From Silurus meridionalis (taxonomy: Eukaryota > Chordata > Actinopteri > Siluriformes > Siluridae): a stretch of 64,000 nt of DNA. The DNA lies in the NCBI RefSeq assembly GCF_014805685.1, contig NC_060907.1:2116197-2180196 (forward strand), in the 5' to 3' direction. Below, one piece after another: positions 22,260 through 33,779 of the stretch. The first letter of the stretch is position 1. The number at the start of each line of letters is the position of its first letter. Below the pieces are notes generated by a model. That model searched no databases, had not been told where the DNA came from, and saw only the letters and a program-made list of their open reading frames with translations. The position numbers and the translations under genes are program-made.

Positions 22260-23748
22260 TGTAACACCCCTTTAAGTTAGTCGGCACCTCGTGAATTATT
22301 TAAATGCCCAGGTGAATTAGACAGAGGGTAACATGGACCAGTATTCTAGATTCGGAGGGAGCAGCAGTGAGAGATTAAATAAACAGACAGACAACAATAA
22401 TGTGGTTGAATTATAATGAAGAGATTATATTGTAGCGAAGAGAAAATGAATGAAAAGTAACCAATTAACTGTTTCCCTTTTAGCAGAAAACACAAAATTC
22501 TATAAACCCAGATAATTTATTCTTTAATGAATGCAAATTGAATTAACCAAATTAGTTTCTATCTGTCTTTCTTTTCTTTAATATATATATTTATATTAGG
22601 ATTTATTCTCATTTTAATCTAAGTCAATCTAATTTCACTTTGAACCTATTTAATCTCAACTGTTTTACCTTGAACTTAATTTAGAATTTGAGAAATTCCC
22701 CCTAGTTTAAACCACCTCTTTTATAATCACAATACCTCTTAACTTGGATAGAACATTTAAAATGGGCAGAAAAACAAACAAAAAAAACAATTCTTGTAAC
22801 CAGCAAAGTATAGGACTCAATTTAACAATGTATGGCAAAGAAATGAAGAACCATGAGAAAAAAACACAATGACCCTTAACCTTAAACTCTAATGAGCAAT
22901 CGAGTGGAATGAACAATAATGCCACAAAATTCAACAGTCAATAAAATAAACAATGGTGATGCATAAAATCGATTATCTTTTTTTTTTTTTTTTTTTTTTA
23001 AAGCAAACAGTTCGTCCTTACCAAGTGATGTTAGAGGAACAGTTCAGGCCTACCGTTATGCTGACCAAAAAAAATAGTCCACAAACGATTGAGGAAAACA
23101 ACCAAAGAGTTCGATGTCAAGTCAATCTGTCGCCCTGTGCAATTCTTCCTCTTTCCTTTTTTATTTATTTATTTATTTTATTTATTTCAGGAAAACAAAG
23201 TAGTAAATCCACTGAAGTCCTCAGATATCCTCGTTTCACTCAAGGTCTGTTGGGTGGCTCGCCATCTTGTTCAGCGTGGTAGCAACTTAGTTCGTGTTGT
23301 TGCCAAATCCAAAATTCAACCAATTCAACAAAAAATCAGTTCAAACTAAACTAATACTTTACTAGAATCTCCTTCTAGTTTTTTTTTTTTTTTGTTTGTC
23401 TTTAATTCCCAAACGTGTTATTTTTTTTTTCTCTCTTTCTCAAATCTCCAACAATCCTTAGTATTCCTCTCTCTCTTTTTTTTTCCGTGCTGTCCCTCAG
23501 TCATTTCCCGGCAATGAGTCCTCTCACTTCATTGGTCAATATCTCACACTCTCTTAAAGGAGACAACGTTCAGTAACGACCAATTACATTTTCACATTCA
23601 GAAAATGAAATAAAACACATATTTATTCAAATATAAATGTTATATTATTATTTTTTTTCTGAATTCAATCAATAATTTTCTCCTTCCTGTTTATTCAGTA
23701 TCCCTTACTGATTTACTATTTATTTATTTATAATCACTCTGGGTTACA
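22260..23748 (-). repeat. 3' LTR of the inner gypsy element
   Basis: The 1489-bp LTR shares its termini with 30137-31623. The small frames inside it are not genes. Confidence 0.9.
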
Positions 23749-24573
23749 CTCTCCCCCGTTTACTCTAGGCACGTCCTCGTGCATGCTAGTAGTAGGTTGT
23801 GTATCTATAAGTGAGTTGGCAAAATTGCTGTCTATAATAGACTTAGTGATAAAAGCACTGAGACTCTGGACGAAAGACTGCACTATCGAAATCAAAGGAT
23901 TACCCAATTCAGGGTAGGTAAGTATTCGTGGTTTCTGTCTAACTCTATCAGACCTTCTGATAAAACTGCTATCACCCTCAGTTTGCTCCGCCTCTGTTTC
24001 ACACTCACAGACTGTTTCTGGTCCCCCTATAGGTATATTCTGATCAGTCAACATGTCAGAAATACTCGCAGGTGTGCTTTTACTGGCCACAGACTCCACA
24101 ACCTCTGGACCAACATCAGATGAGTATCTCAATGTAGATGTACCCTCAATTCTAGATTGCTCTGAAACAGGCAGACAACTGACAGGAGAATCTGCCAGGG
24201 CAGGCAAATCATCATCTTGAACATGATCAGAGTCCAGATCCACTAGGACTGAAGGAACACCATTCTGTGACCTCTGTCCAGGCTCATATACCTCAGTAAG
24301 TCTAGTAGTCGTCAAAAGTGGACGATCTTGATACGGCAACTCTAAGCAGCTATCATCATCAGCGTCTGTCTGATCTTGTACATCATTACTAGGATTTCTA
24401 CGAGTTGGCGGACGTTTCCGAGTCTTGGTCAAATCTACTGCCTCTTCTGATAACTTCAACAGATTACAAGGCAGCAAGAGGTCTCTGTGAAGTGTCCTAA
24501 AAGGCCCTTCCTTAATTTCTGGCTTAACAGTGTACACAGGAAGATCCCCTGCTCTGCTCACGACAACATACAA
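23734..24573 (-). pseudogene. C-terminal pol extension of inner element
   Basis: The 279-residue frame starts with the integrase tail motif DLPVYTV ... RTLHRDLLLPCNLL and continues as a Ser/Thr/Asp-rich, probably disordered extension. It ends 15 bp into the 3' LTR. No envelope features (signal peptide or membrane anchor) are seen. Confidence 0.55.
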
Positions 24574-25798
24574 GCGATTCCCACTTATCAGCTAGTTTCT
24601 GTTTACCTCTTAAGCGTACATTTCGAACTAAAACCCTATCGCCAATGTCTAGGGTGGAATCAAGAACATGCTTATCAAAGCGAGCTTTGTTCCTCTCTCC
24701 AATTTTAGCAACATTTTTCATTGCTAGATCATATGTTCCCTGCAACCTAGACTTCAAATCACGTACATACTGAGAGTGTGTATTATACTGTTCTTTGTTC
24801 CTAGGAATATTGAAAACCAAATCAATAGGCAATCGCGGCTGCCTTCCAAACATCAATTGCACGGGTAAACCCAGTCGAGTCATGCTTGGTGCAATTATAT
24901 GCGTGTACAAGAGGTTTCACAAAGCTACTCCAGTGCACCTTATCAGACTCTTTCAATGTACCCAGCATGCACAAAAGAGTACGATTAAACCGTTCGACTG
25001 GATTTCCCTGGGGTGGTAAGGAGTTGTCCTGATCTTCTGAATCCCCATCAACGCAGCAAAGCTCTTTAATAGTCCTAGACTCAAAATCAGCCCCTTGATC
25101 ACTATGCAATTTTTCAGGGATCCCATAATAGACTATGAAGTTCTCCCAAAGAGCCTTAGCTACAGTACATGACTTCTGGTTGAAGTTGGCATAGCAACTG
25201 CATACTTGGTAAAGAAATCTGTAATAACTAGCACATCCTTTGTATTTTTGGAATCTGGCTCAATCGACAAGAAGTCCATACACACCAACTCAAGAGGTCG
25301 AGTCACTTGGATATTGACTAAAGGAGCAGCTTTTTCAGGTAAGGATTTATGACACACATCTAGGGCATGTTTTGATCTTTTGCTCCACATCAACAGCCAT
25401 TCTAGGCCAATAGAACCTTGATCTTACCAGATCAAGTGTGCGTTCTATACCTAAATGTCCCATTCCATCATGTAAATATGTGAGAACCACACTACGCAAA
25501 GATTCAGGAAGGACCAATTGGTATTGAGGTGCTCACCCTCTCGTCTTCTCCGATAGAGGATTCCGTTCTGCAACTCCAATTTTTCCAGCTCCCTTATCAG
25601 CAATGGAAGGATAGGAAGTTCTTTCCTCACAGAAGGAGAAATTGTCTCCCCAGTCTCTAATTGTTGAATAACCTCACGTATGACAGGGTCAGATCTTTGC
25701 TTTTCTTTCAGATCATCTTCTCCAACAGTTAGAATTTCAGAAAGACCATTACATATCTCATTCCTATCAAAGCTGCATGGTATTGCATCAACATGCAT
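24524..25798 (-). pseudogene. Integrase of inner element, heavily frameshifted
   Basis: Pieces in several frames include the pre-zinc region (25451-25798), the core first Asp (LVCMDFLSIEPD, 25160-25393), the second Asp (HSDQGADFES) and Glu (GNPVERFNRTL, 24822-25109), and the C-terminal domain (24524-24910). The stretch between the second Asp and the Glu reads unlike other integrases, which suggests paired indels. Confidence 0.7.
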
Positions 25799-26385
25799 AG
25801 CGATTCAACCAAAGCAAAAGGAGGATCTGCACAAAGACCCGAGTTGTGATGGACCGAGTGTTTTTCGCATATGGCCTGTATAGCCTCAGTGGGAACGGTG
25901 TAACCATCATCAACCAGGTGATTTAAAGTGAATTGCCGAATTCGCTCTAGCTCCTTTTGAGACGCCACATCATTTCTCAACCCTCCCTGAGGACGTCTGG
26001 ACAGACTGTCAGCATCCAGATTTAGTTTCCCAGCTCTAAACTGCAACTTGAAAGAAAAAGTCGAAAGAGCTGAGAGCCATCTGTAGCTTGTAGAATCTAA
26101 CTTTGCTGATGTTAATATGTATGTCAAAGGATTGCTGTCGGTAACAACAGTGAATTGGTTACCGTACAGATAGTCATAGAACTTCTCAGTGACAGCCCAT
26201 TTAAGGGCCAAGAATTCTAGCTTATGAGCTGGATAATGGGCTTCACTCCGGGAAAGACCTCGACTGGCAAAAGCAATAACCTTCATTTGCCCATCTTGCT
26301 CTTGATATAGAGCTGCTCCCAGCCCTACAGTGCTTGCGTCTGTGTGAAGGACGTACGGAAGTTTTGGATTCGCAAAACCAAGCAC
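25729..26385 (-). pseudogene. RNase H of inner element
   Basis: The frame has LHTDASTVGLGAAL, HKLEFLALKWAV, VVTDSNPLTYIL and LDADSLSRRP, an RNase H domain typical of gypsy elements. It continues the RT after a frame break. Confidence 0.75.
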
Positions 26386-26470
26386 TGGGGCGGTAGTAAG
26401 TGCCTCAATGATTGCTTCAAATGCATGCTGACAACTTTCAGACCAACGTTTCCCAAAAGTCTCCTTGGGA

Positions 26471-27700
26471 TCATAATAATCTCTTCTCCTTAGACTTGCA
26501 GCCTTTACGGAGTGGCGGGTATCCCGATGTCAATCCGTTTAAAGGCTTCACAATCTTGGCAAAATCTCTGATAAACCTTCGATAGTACCCTACGAAACCT
26601 AAGAAAGAACGCAGTTCCTTCAGGTTCTTTGGGACTGGCCAAGATTTTAACACCTCCACTTTGTCAGGGTCTGTTTCTACACCACTGCTAGACACAATAT
26701 GTCCAAGATACTTCACAGATGTCTGAAAAAATTTACATTTTTCTGGAGAGAGTTTTAAACCATACTCTTTCAATCGTTGCAGCACTCTCAACAACCTGCT
26801 CTCGTGTTCCTCCAACGTGTCCGAATATACAATTAAATCATCCAAGAAAACCACAACCTCCTTCAGATGGATGTCACTCATGCATCTCTCCATGAGCCTT
26901 TGAAAAGTACTGGGAGCATTAGTGACTCCTTGTGGCATCCTATTAAACTCCCAGAACCCCAATGGACAGACAAAAGCAGTTTTATGTTTATCGGACTCTT
27001 CCACCTCAATCTGATAGTAACCAGATTTGAGGTCAAGAACAGAAAACCAACGAGAACCAGTAAGAGCAGAAAAAGTCTCTTCCAAGTTGGGGAGGGCATA
27101 TGCATCTTTGATCGTTTGTAAATTAAGTTTGCGGTAATCGATGCAGAGTCGAACATCCCCATTTTTCTTTCGTACAACTACGATAGGTGAGGAAAAAGAT
27201 GACTCCGACTCCCGGATGACACCAGCATCCAGTAACTCTTGCAGATGCTTACGGACTGCATCATAATCCTGAGGGTGTATTGGCCGAGCCCTCTGTTTGA
27301 ATGGAGTTTCATCATGTAACCTTATATGATGCTTCACCTTATCCGTTCTACCAAAGTCAAGATCATCAAGGGCAAAGATCTCTGCCATTGACCACAGCTT
27401 TTGTGAAATTCTGTCCTTCCATTCAGCAGGAACAGGTGAGTCACCAAAATCTACAGAGAAAGGCTGAGCAGCTTCCATCACTTCATTTTTTTTCACCGCA
27501 GCTTCGCTAGTGATCACGCTTTGCAGTGAGTGTAATTCTGCAATTACACACTTTGCAGGGATTGAAATATCATGCTCAGTTTCATTTTTCAGAATCACTG
27601 GTATTTTCTGTGATGTCCTATAAGGGAGTGAGACAAGACAGGAGGTGCACAAAAGACCTCCTGGCCAAGAAGACTCAGAAGGGGCTCCATGAGGACCCAT
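26471..27700 (-). pseudogene. Reverse transcriptase of inner element
   Basis: The 409-residue frame has CIDYRKLN, VLDLKSGYYQI, PQGVTNAPSTFQ and catalytic FLDD, then KYLGHIVS and the connection region (LRSFLGFVGYYRRFI). It breaks near 26500 before RNase H. It is the longest pol frame of this element. Confidence 0.85.
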
Positions 27701-28217
27701 TTATCAAACATGGCTCTCGTGTGGTCACTGATCCTTCAAAAACGAAAGTTTGCCCAGCAGGAACAATCCCAGGCTTTGTACCTGGAATTCGCACAGATCC
27801 AATGACGCTATTAGATTTTTGTTTAAATCTATATTCAAGAACATTCAGAATAGCTTTGAACCCATAAGGTAAAATCTGATGTGATTCAGTAAGCCCTGAA
27901 TCAGAGTGGCTCTTGTAGGCTAAATCAAGACTGTTTGTGCCTATAAGTACAGTAGATTGAACACTACTAGTGGTATCTGCAGTGACTAAAGCAAGAGTGG
28001 AAAGTTTTGTCTCAGCTCCAAGGAATTCTTTGGGGAACACTACATCTACTTCAATATACCCAAGATAAGGAACAAGCTGACCATTCGCTGCTTCCACCTC
28101 AAGAAGTTGCTCAAGAGGCTTAATTTCCAAATGAGACAAATTTTGCTCGTAGTACATCTGAGGAACTGTAGTCACCTGTGAGCCTGTATCGAGAAGACAA
28201 TTACATTTCTGCCCCAA
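27675..28217 (-). pseudogene. Aspartic protease of inner element
   Basis: The active site LLDTGSQVTT is near residue 10 of the frame. The frame overlaps the RT frame by 26 bp in another phase. Confidence 0.65.
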
Positions 28218-28376
28218 TTAAGATATCGGCAGTGCATTTTGCCCCAACCAAACCCTTAGGCAGAACAAAAGCCTTGTTCCTAGTGCGAGTATGCCAGGTG
28301 TGATTTCTATTTTTACACCTGTTGGGACCTCTAGTATACCCCTCAGCCCCTGTTTGTCCCACAACTGGGGCTGATT

Positions 28377-29780
28377 CTAGTTTAACGGGACAGGATTTGA
28401 TGACCCTCCTCTGGTCTCCCAAGCAACCTGCCTCTCTCTCAGAAGCTTCCTTTTGGATGCTACCAAAGTAGGATTTGGGGCATTCTCACAAGTAGCGACA
28501 ATGTGACCATCTTCGCCACAATGGAAACAGTACCAGGGTTTGGGTTTACTCAGTTGCTTAGAAGAAAAACTATAGGATGCGTCAATCGGGTCTGTGCACA
28601 CAGACTGCGATTTAGTGGTCTTTGCAGCGAATTTGACATTCGCAGACCTGGTGGGCTTACCAGCAGCAAATTGGCTCTGCAACTCGACTACTTGTTTCTG
28701 CAAATCATGAACCCTACTTTCATGAGTGTCTTTATTTTTATCTTTAGTTTTCTTCAAGCTCTCAACCTGTCCTTGAAGCGCTGAAATCTGCTTCTCCAAG
28801 TCAGCAACAGAAATTTGTTTAGACACTACCTCATCAGAGGAAAGGTACAAAGAATGAGAAAGAGCACGCTTAGACATACCAAAATGCTTCCTCATACGAG
28901 ACTCTTTAGCACTTTGTTTGTCTTCTGCTGTGCGCAACAGCAGCAAAACTTCTGAGAAAGAAGGGGGGTCATTTTTCTTTTGTTCAAGCTGAAATTCTGA
29001 GATGAGGGCATCATCCCAACAGCCCCTACAGAACTGTCTAAGCAAATGTCGATCAGATTCACTAGCGGACACACCACCGCGTCGCACAACACGTGTCAAC
29101 GCTACTTGTAGACGCTGCAAGAACAGTGATGGCTTCTCTCCCGCATCCTGCAAAGTATTCAAGAATTTAGCAAAAAGCTCGTCACCATCTTCGACTGTTC
29201 CAAAAGCTGAATCCAAAAGATCAAGATAAGCTCTGGGTGAGGCATGGGAACCCAGTGTTCTCACAATGTCTGCTGCCGGAGGCAAAAGGCTGTCAAGAAT
29301 CTTTCGGGATCTGACTAGGTCAGAAACAGCAGGATCTTGCAGCATAAGTTCAATACTATTGTGCCATGTTTCATAGTCCACCTCGTTCCCTGGTCGAGGG
29401 GACCTCCCAGAGAAGAACCTTAGCTTAAAAGGAGCGTGCATGCGAGAAACAGCTTCCTCGCTCTTCACAATATGCTCAACTACAACGCTGCACTTCTAGG
29501 GATTTACATTAGTAACAGGCGTTCCGGCTAATGGAACAAACAAAGCATCATTTAACGTTCTTTGGTTCTCATGGGCTAGACTAACATTTGGAAAAGCAGG
29601 TGGATGAGGAGTTCTCACAAGGACATCTTTGTCCTGAGGCACAGGTTTTTTACATCTTGCAAACTGTTCATTTAAGAGCTCCTCGAAAGGCTTACCACTG
29701 AGCTTTGCAATGCGTTCCAGCTCCTCCATGTAACCCCTGGTTGCGCTACTAGTTACTAACTGAACATACGTACTAGCCAA
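28377..29780 (-). pseudogene. Gag capsid and zinc knuckle of inner element
   Basis: Two pieces share one frame (29496-29780 and 28377-29468), separated by an in-frame TAG near 29494. The second piece, 363 residues, has a PNMA/Arc-like capsid region (FFSGRSP ... WHNSIELML ... LLDSAFG), a coiled coil near residues 220-280, and a zinc knuckle CFHCGEDGHIVATC near residue 320. Gag packages element RNA. The stop may be decay or a readthrough site; decay is simpler. Confidence 0.7.
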
Positions 29781-29820
29781 AGCTTTAATCTCATACCTGA
29801 TTCTGGGCTCATGTGGGCTT

Positions 29821-30063
29821 TCAAAATGAATGGCAGCTGGGGCCCCAAGGTCTCAGTGCCCTTCCACTCTCATATTCAATTATCACATGCTTATGATAAG
29901 GGGAATCAGGACTGTCAATGCGAACAATTCTGCCGATGTGGCCATATCTGCTGAGATGATCAGTCAGATCATCATCTCTCTCTGTGTTTGTAACTCCACT
30001 CACAATAAGTGAGTTCGGAACCTTAACATTTTCTTCCTCAATAATTTCCATTCTCAAACACAA
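29821..30063 (-). pseudogene. Gag N-terminal RRM-like region of inner element
   Basis: An 80-residue frame has an RRM-like pattern: beta motif SLIVSGV, helix DLTDHLSRYG, then HVIIEYES. PNMA-type Gag proteins carry such an N-terminal RRM-like fold. It lies just inside the 5' LTR and is out of frame with the next gag segment. Confidence 0.5.
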
Positions 30064-30136
30064 TGTCTCGCTATATCTGTCTGTTATGTTACAAAGTTAT
30101 CTCTCTACTCACTACTCCTGGCTGGCTCGCCAATAA

Positions 30137-31623
30137 TGTAACACCCCTTTAAGTTAGTCGGCACCTCGTGAATTATTTAAATGCCCAGGTGAATTAGACA
30201 GAGGGTAACATGGACCAGTATTCTAGATTCGGAGGGAGCAGCAGTGAGAGATTAAATAAACAGACAGACAACAATAATGTGGTTGAATTATAATGAAGAG
30301 ATTATATTGTAGCGAAGAGAAAATGAATGAAAAGTAACCAATTAACTGCTTCCCTTTTAGCAGAAAACACAAAATTCTATAAACCCAGATAATTTATTCT
30401 TTAATGAATGCAAATTGAATTAACCAAATTAGTTTCTATCTGTCTTTCTTTTCTTTAATATATATATTTATATTAGGATTTATTCTCATTTTAATCTAAG
30501 TCAATCTAATTTCACTTTGAACCTATTTAATCTCAACTGTTTTACCTTGAACTTAATTTAGAATTTGAGAAATTCCCCCTAGTTTAAACCACCTCTTTTA
30601 TAATCACAATACCTCTTAACTTGGATAGAACATTTAAAATGGGCAGAAAAACAAACAAAAAAACAATTCTTGTAACCAGCAAAGTATAGGACTCAATTTA
30701 ACAATGTATGGCAAAGAAATGAAGAACCATGAGAAAAAAAACACAATGACCCTTAACCTTAAACTCTAATGAGCAATCGAGTGGAATGAACAATAATGCC
30801 ACAAAATTCAACAGTCAATAAAATAAACAATGGTGATGCATAAAATCGATTATCTTTTTTTTTTTTTTTTTTTTTTAAAGCAAACAGTTCGTCTCATCAA
30901 GTGATGTTAGAGGAACAGTTCAGGCCTACCGTTATGCTGACCAAAAAAAATAGTCCACAAACGATTGAGGAAAACAACCAAAGAGTTCGATGTCAAGTCA
31001 ATCTGTCGCCCTGTGCAATTCTTCCTCTTTCCTTTTTTTTATTTATTTATTTATTTATTTATTTCAGGAAAACAAAGTAGTAAATCCACTGAAGTCCTCA
31101 GATATCCTCGTTTCACTCAAGGTCTGTTGGGTGGCTCGCCATCTTGTTCGCGTGGTAGCAACTTAGTTCGTGTTGTTGCCAAATCCAAAATTCAACCAAT
31201 TCAACAAAAAATCAGTTCAAACTAAACTAATACTTTACTAGAATCTCCTTCTAGTTTTTTTTTTTTTGTTTGTCTTTAATTCCCAAACGTGTTATTTTTT
31301 TTTTCTCTCTTTCTCAAATCTCCAACAATCCTTAGTATTCCTCTCTCTCTTCTTTTTTTTTCCGTGCTGTCCCTCAGTCATTTTCCGGCAATGAGTCCTC
31401 TCACTTCATTGGTCAATATCTCACACTCTCTTAAAGGAGACAACGTTCAGTAACGACCAATTACATTTTTCACATTCAGAAAATGAAATAAAACACATAT
31501 TTATTCAAATATAAATGTTATATTATTTTTTTTCTGAATTCAATCAATAATTTTCTCCTTCCTGTTTATTCAGTATCCCTTACTGATTTACTATTTATTT
31601 ATTTATAATCACTCTGGGTTACA
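30137..31623 (-). repeat. 5' LTR of the inner gypsy element
   Basis: At 1487 bp this LTR matches 22260-23748 apart from homopolymer changes and a few substitutions. Both contain long T runs. Confidence 0.9.
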
Positions 31624-31807
31624 CTTGGTTTTTCTGATTAGTGTAAATATTGTGTATATACTCCATTCCCTCCTGTTCCTCCTTGTGTGAATAAATCCTT
31701 TTATATTATACTCGGTTTACGTGTCCTTTTCCCTGGCCTATTCACAGAATGGATCACAGTATGAATGTTACAGCTTCACCCTAGACATATAAAAAGAAGA
31801 CGTAACA
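31624..31807 (+). repeat. 5' LTR of the Gmr1-like element, second part
   Basis: The LTR resumes with the duplicated CTTG (31624-31627) and ends GACGTAACA at 31807. Removing the inner element gives about 804 bp, close to the 779-bp 3' LTR. Confidence 0.9.
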
Positions 31808-31812
31808 TTTAA

Positions 31813-31830
31813 TGGGGGCTCGTCCGGGAT
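31813..31830 (+). other. Primer-binding site, proline tRNA type
   Basis: TGGGGGCTCGTCCGGGAT begins five bases after the LTR. It is complementary to the 3' end of vertebrate proline tRNA, as known for proline-primed retroelements. Confidence 0.8.
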
Positions 31831-31937
31831 CATCTTCCCAAATAGTTCAAAATACTGTGGCCATTTTGTGAATGCTGGTGGAATATGACCGTGTTTGAGT
31901 TGGTATAACGAGGTGACTTGCATGGAATTACGAAGTA

Positions 31938-33239
31938 GTGTCTGTCTGCTGGCTGTGCATCGTGACCATGTTTAGCTTGTCGAATTTCATTGTTTCTCCT
32001 TCATTAGAGCAGATTGATCTTTGTCGGAAGCCAGATTTATTCCTGATAGCTGACCACTACCAGATCGTTGTTAATAGACAAGGTCTTAAAAGAGACATAA
32101 AGAGTGAAATACTAGAGCTTGGTAGAGTTAAGAATACTCCCCATGTCAGACACGGCTGAAGGCGTGGATACCGGTCAGGTTGGAAGCCGTAGTGACGTTG
32201 TTGTTGGGCCTCTCACTGTTGGAGATGAGGATCCACAGAGTGGCATAGCTGATGCTGCAGTGGAGGGGCAGCCCGAAGCTAAGGCCGGCTTGCCGCCCTT
32301 TGATCCATTCTCTCCCAGCTCTGTTGACTCTAGAGGGGATGCGCGACTGAAAGTCCGCCTGGCTCGGTTACAATCCGATGCCCAAGAGAGAGCTCAAACA
32401 CGTCAGGCTGAGATAGCCATGCGTCTGGAGGTGCGCAGGCTTGAAATAGAGGCTGACACGCAGGTAAGGCTGCGACAGCTGGATCTGGAGGCGATGAAAG
32501 GGGCTGCTGCTGGGTCCGCTGCGCAGCCGACCCCGCAAGAGTCTAATTCTTCTCCTCCGGTTGATTCATCCTCGCCTCGTTTGACGTCAGTAAGCATATT
32601 GCATTAGTACCCCAATTTAGAGAATCTGAAGTAGATTCTTATTTCAATGCTTTCGAGCGAATTGCTACTTCCCTTCGCTGGCCTAAAGATGTTTGGTCGC
32701 TTCTGTTACAATGTAAATTGTTTGGTAAAGCTCTGGAAGTTTGCTCTAGCTTATCGCTAGAGGAGAGTTTAAACTATGAGACCGTAAAATCTGCTATCCT
32801 TCGTGCATATGAGCTAGTTCCAGAAGCATATAGGCAGAAATTTAGGGGCCATAAGAAGTATTCTACACAAACCTTTGTAGAGTTTGCTCGAGAAAAAGGA
32901 ATACTGTTCGATAAGTGGTGCACTGCTAGCAAAGTGAAAGATTTTGATTCGATGCGAGAACTTGTCTTATTAGAAGAGTTTAAAAGTTGTCTGCCGAACG
33001 TGTTGTAGTTTACCTGAACGAACAGAAAGTAACTTCTTTGTCACATGCAGCTGTGTTAGCGGATGAGTTCGTTTTAACGCATAAGACTGTTTTCACTTCT
33101 GTACACGCTGAGAAAACTCAGAAGCTCTCTGTTTCTCTCCAATCACCACGTTTTCATTCTAGATCCAGTCCACGCGATCTCGGGAAAATCGTGAGTGTTT
33201 CTATTGCCATAAATCTGGTCACGTAATAGCTGATTGTTT
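31938..33239 (+). pseudogene. Gag of the Gmr1-like element (SCAN-like capsid, zinc knuckle), frameshifted
   Basis: Several frames together show an N-terminal helical region (about 31968-32110), a charged coiled-coil (about 32340-32490, rich in R/E/Q), and a capsid region (about 32600-33003) with the SCAN-like features FVEFAREKGILFDKW and LVLLEEFKSCLP. It ends in a CX2CX4HX4C zinc knuckle (CFYCHKSGHVIADC, about 33198-33239). Frame changes occur near 32590 and 33000. The SCAN domain of vertebrate zinc-finger proteins is known to derive from this type of capsid. Confidence 0.7.
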
Positions 33240-33779
33240 GGCGTTAAACGTAAAACGCAATCCCAACCTAAAAGTGTTGGATTTGTAAAGACTCTTAACT
33301 CAGCTGTTGCTTTGCCTTGTGAAGAAAGGATTGATGACAGTTACACTCCTTTTATTTTTAAAGGGCTCATTTCTTTGACGGGTAATAGTGAGGATCAGAA
33401 AGAAATTAAAATGCTTAGAGACACGGGTGCGATGCAGTCATTTATTGTGGCAGAGAAATTACATTTTTCTGAGGATACCTCCTGTGGTTCGAGTGTCATC
33501 GTAAAGGGTATTGAGATGGGTTGCGTAAAAGTGCCGTTGCACCGAGTACATCTGCAGTGCGAATTATGTACCGGGTTTGTACGTGTTGCTGTTCGTCCTT
33601 CTCTTCCAGTAACCGGTGTTGACTTTATCCTTGGGAATGATTTGGCGGGTGGTAAAGTAATGCCTGTTTTAGAGGTTGTTGATAAACCTGATATTTTCTG
33701 TCAGTCAGAGGATGTGACTAACTCTGATGTTTTTCCTGCATGCGGTTACTCGCTCAGTCTCGAAAGATGGGTGATGTAG
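33234..33779 (+). pseudogene. Aspartic protease region of the Gmr1-like element
   Basis: The frame contains the active-site motif LRDTGA about 60 residues in, followed by typical beta-strand spacing to FILGND. The protease would process the polyprotein. It directly follows the zinc knuckle but in another frame. Confidence 0.65.

Larger units (their letters stand above)
22260..31623 (-). mobile_element. Gypsy LTR retrotransposon with PNMA-like gag, nested in the Gmr1-like LTR
   Basis: The 9364-bp minus-strand element has LTRs 30137-31623 (5') and 22260-23748 (3'), with TG...CA ends, and is flanked by CTTG (22256-22259 and 31624-31627). The order gag, protease, RT, RNase H, integrase is ordinary gypsy. 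The two LTRs are nearly identical, so the insertion is recent, and it postdates the outer element. Reading frames are broken in gag and pol. A purine tract (minus strand, at 23749-23762) precedes the 3' LTR. The primer site starts TGGCGAGCC at 30134 and reads leftward; its tRNA was not identified. Confidence 0.9.

Noticed and set aside
22953..23349. Small frames in the inner element's LTR
   Set aside because: The same frames recur in the other LTR with indels. LTRs do not encode proteins here.
23734..24573. Possible envelope gene in the inner element
   Set aside because: There is no signal peptide, cysteine pattern or membrane anchor. It is a hydrophilic C-terminal pol extension.
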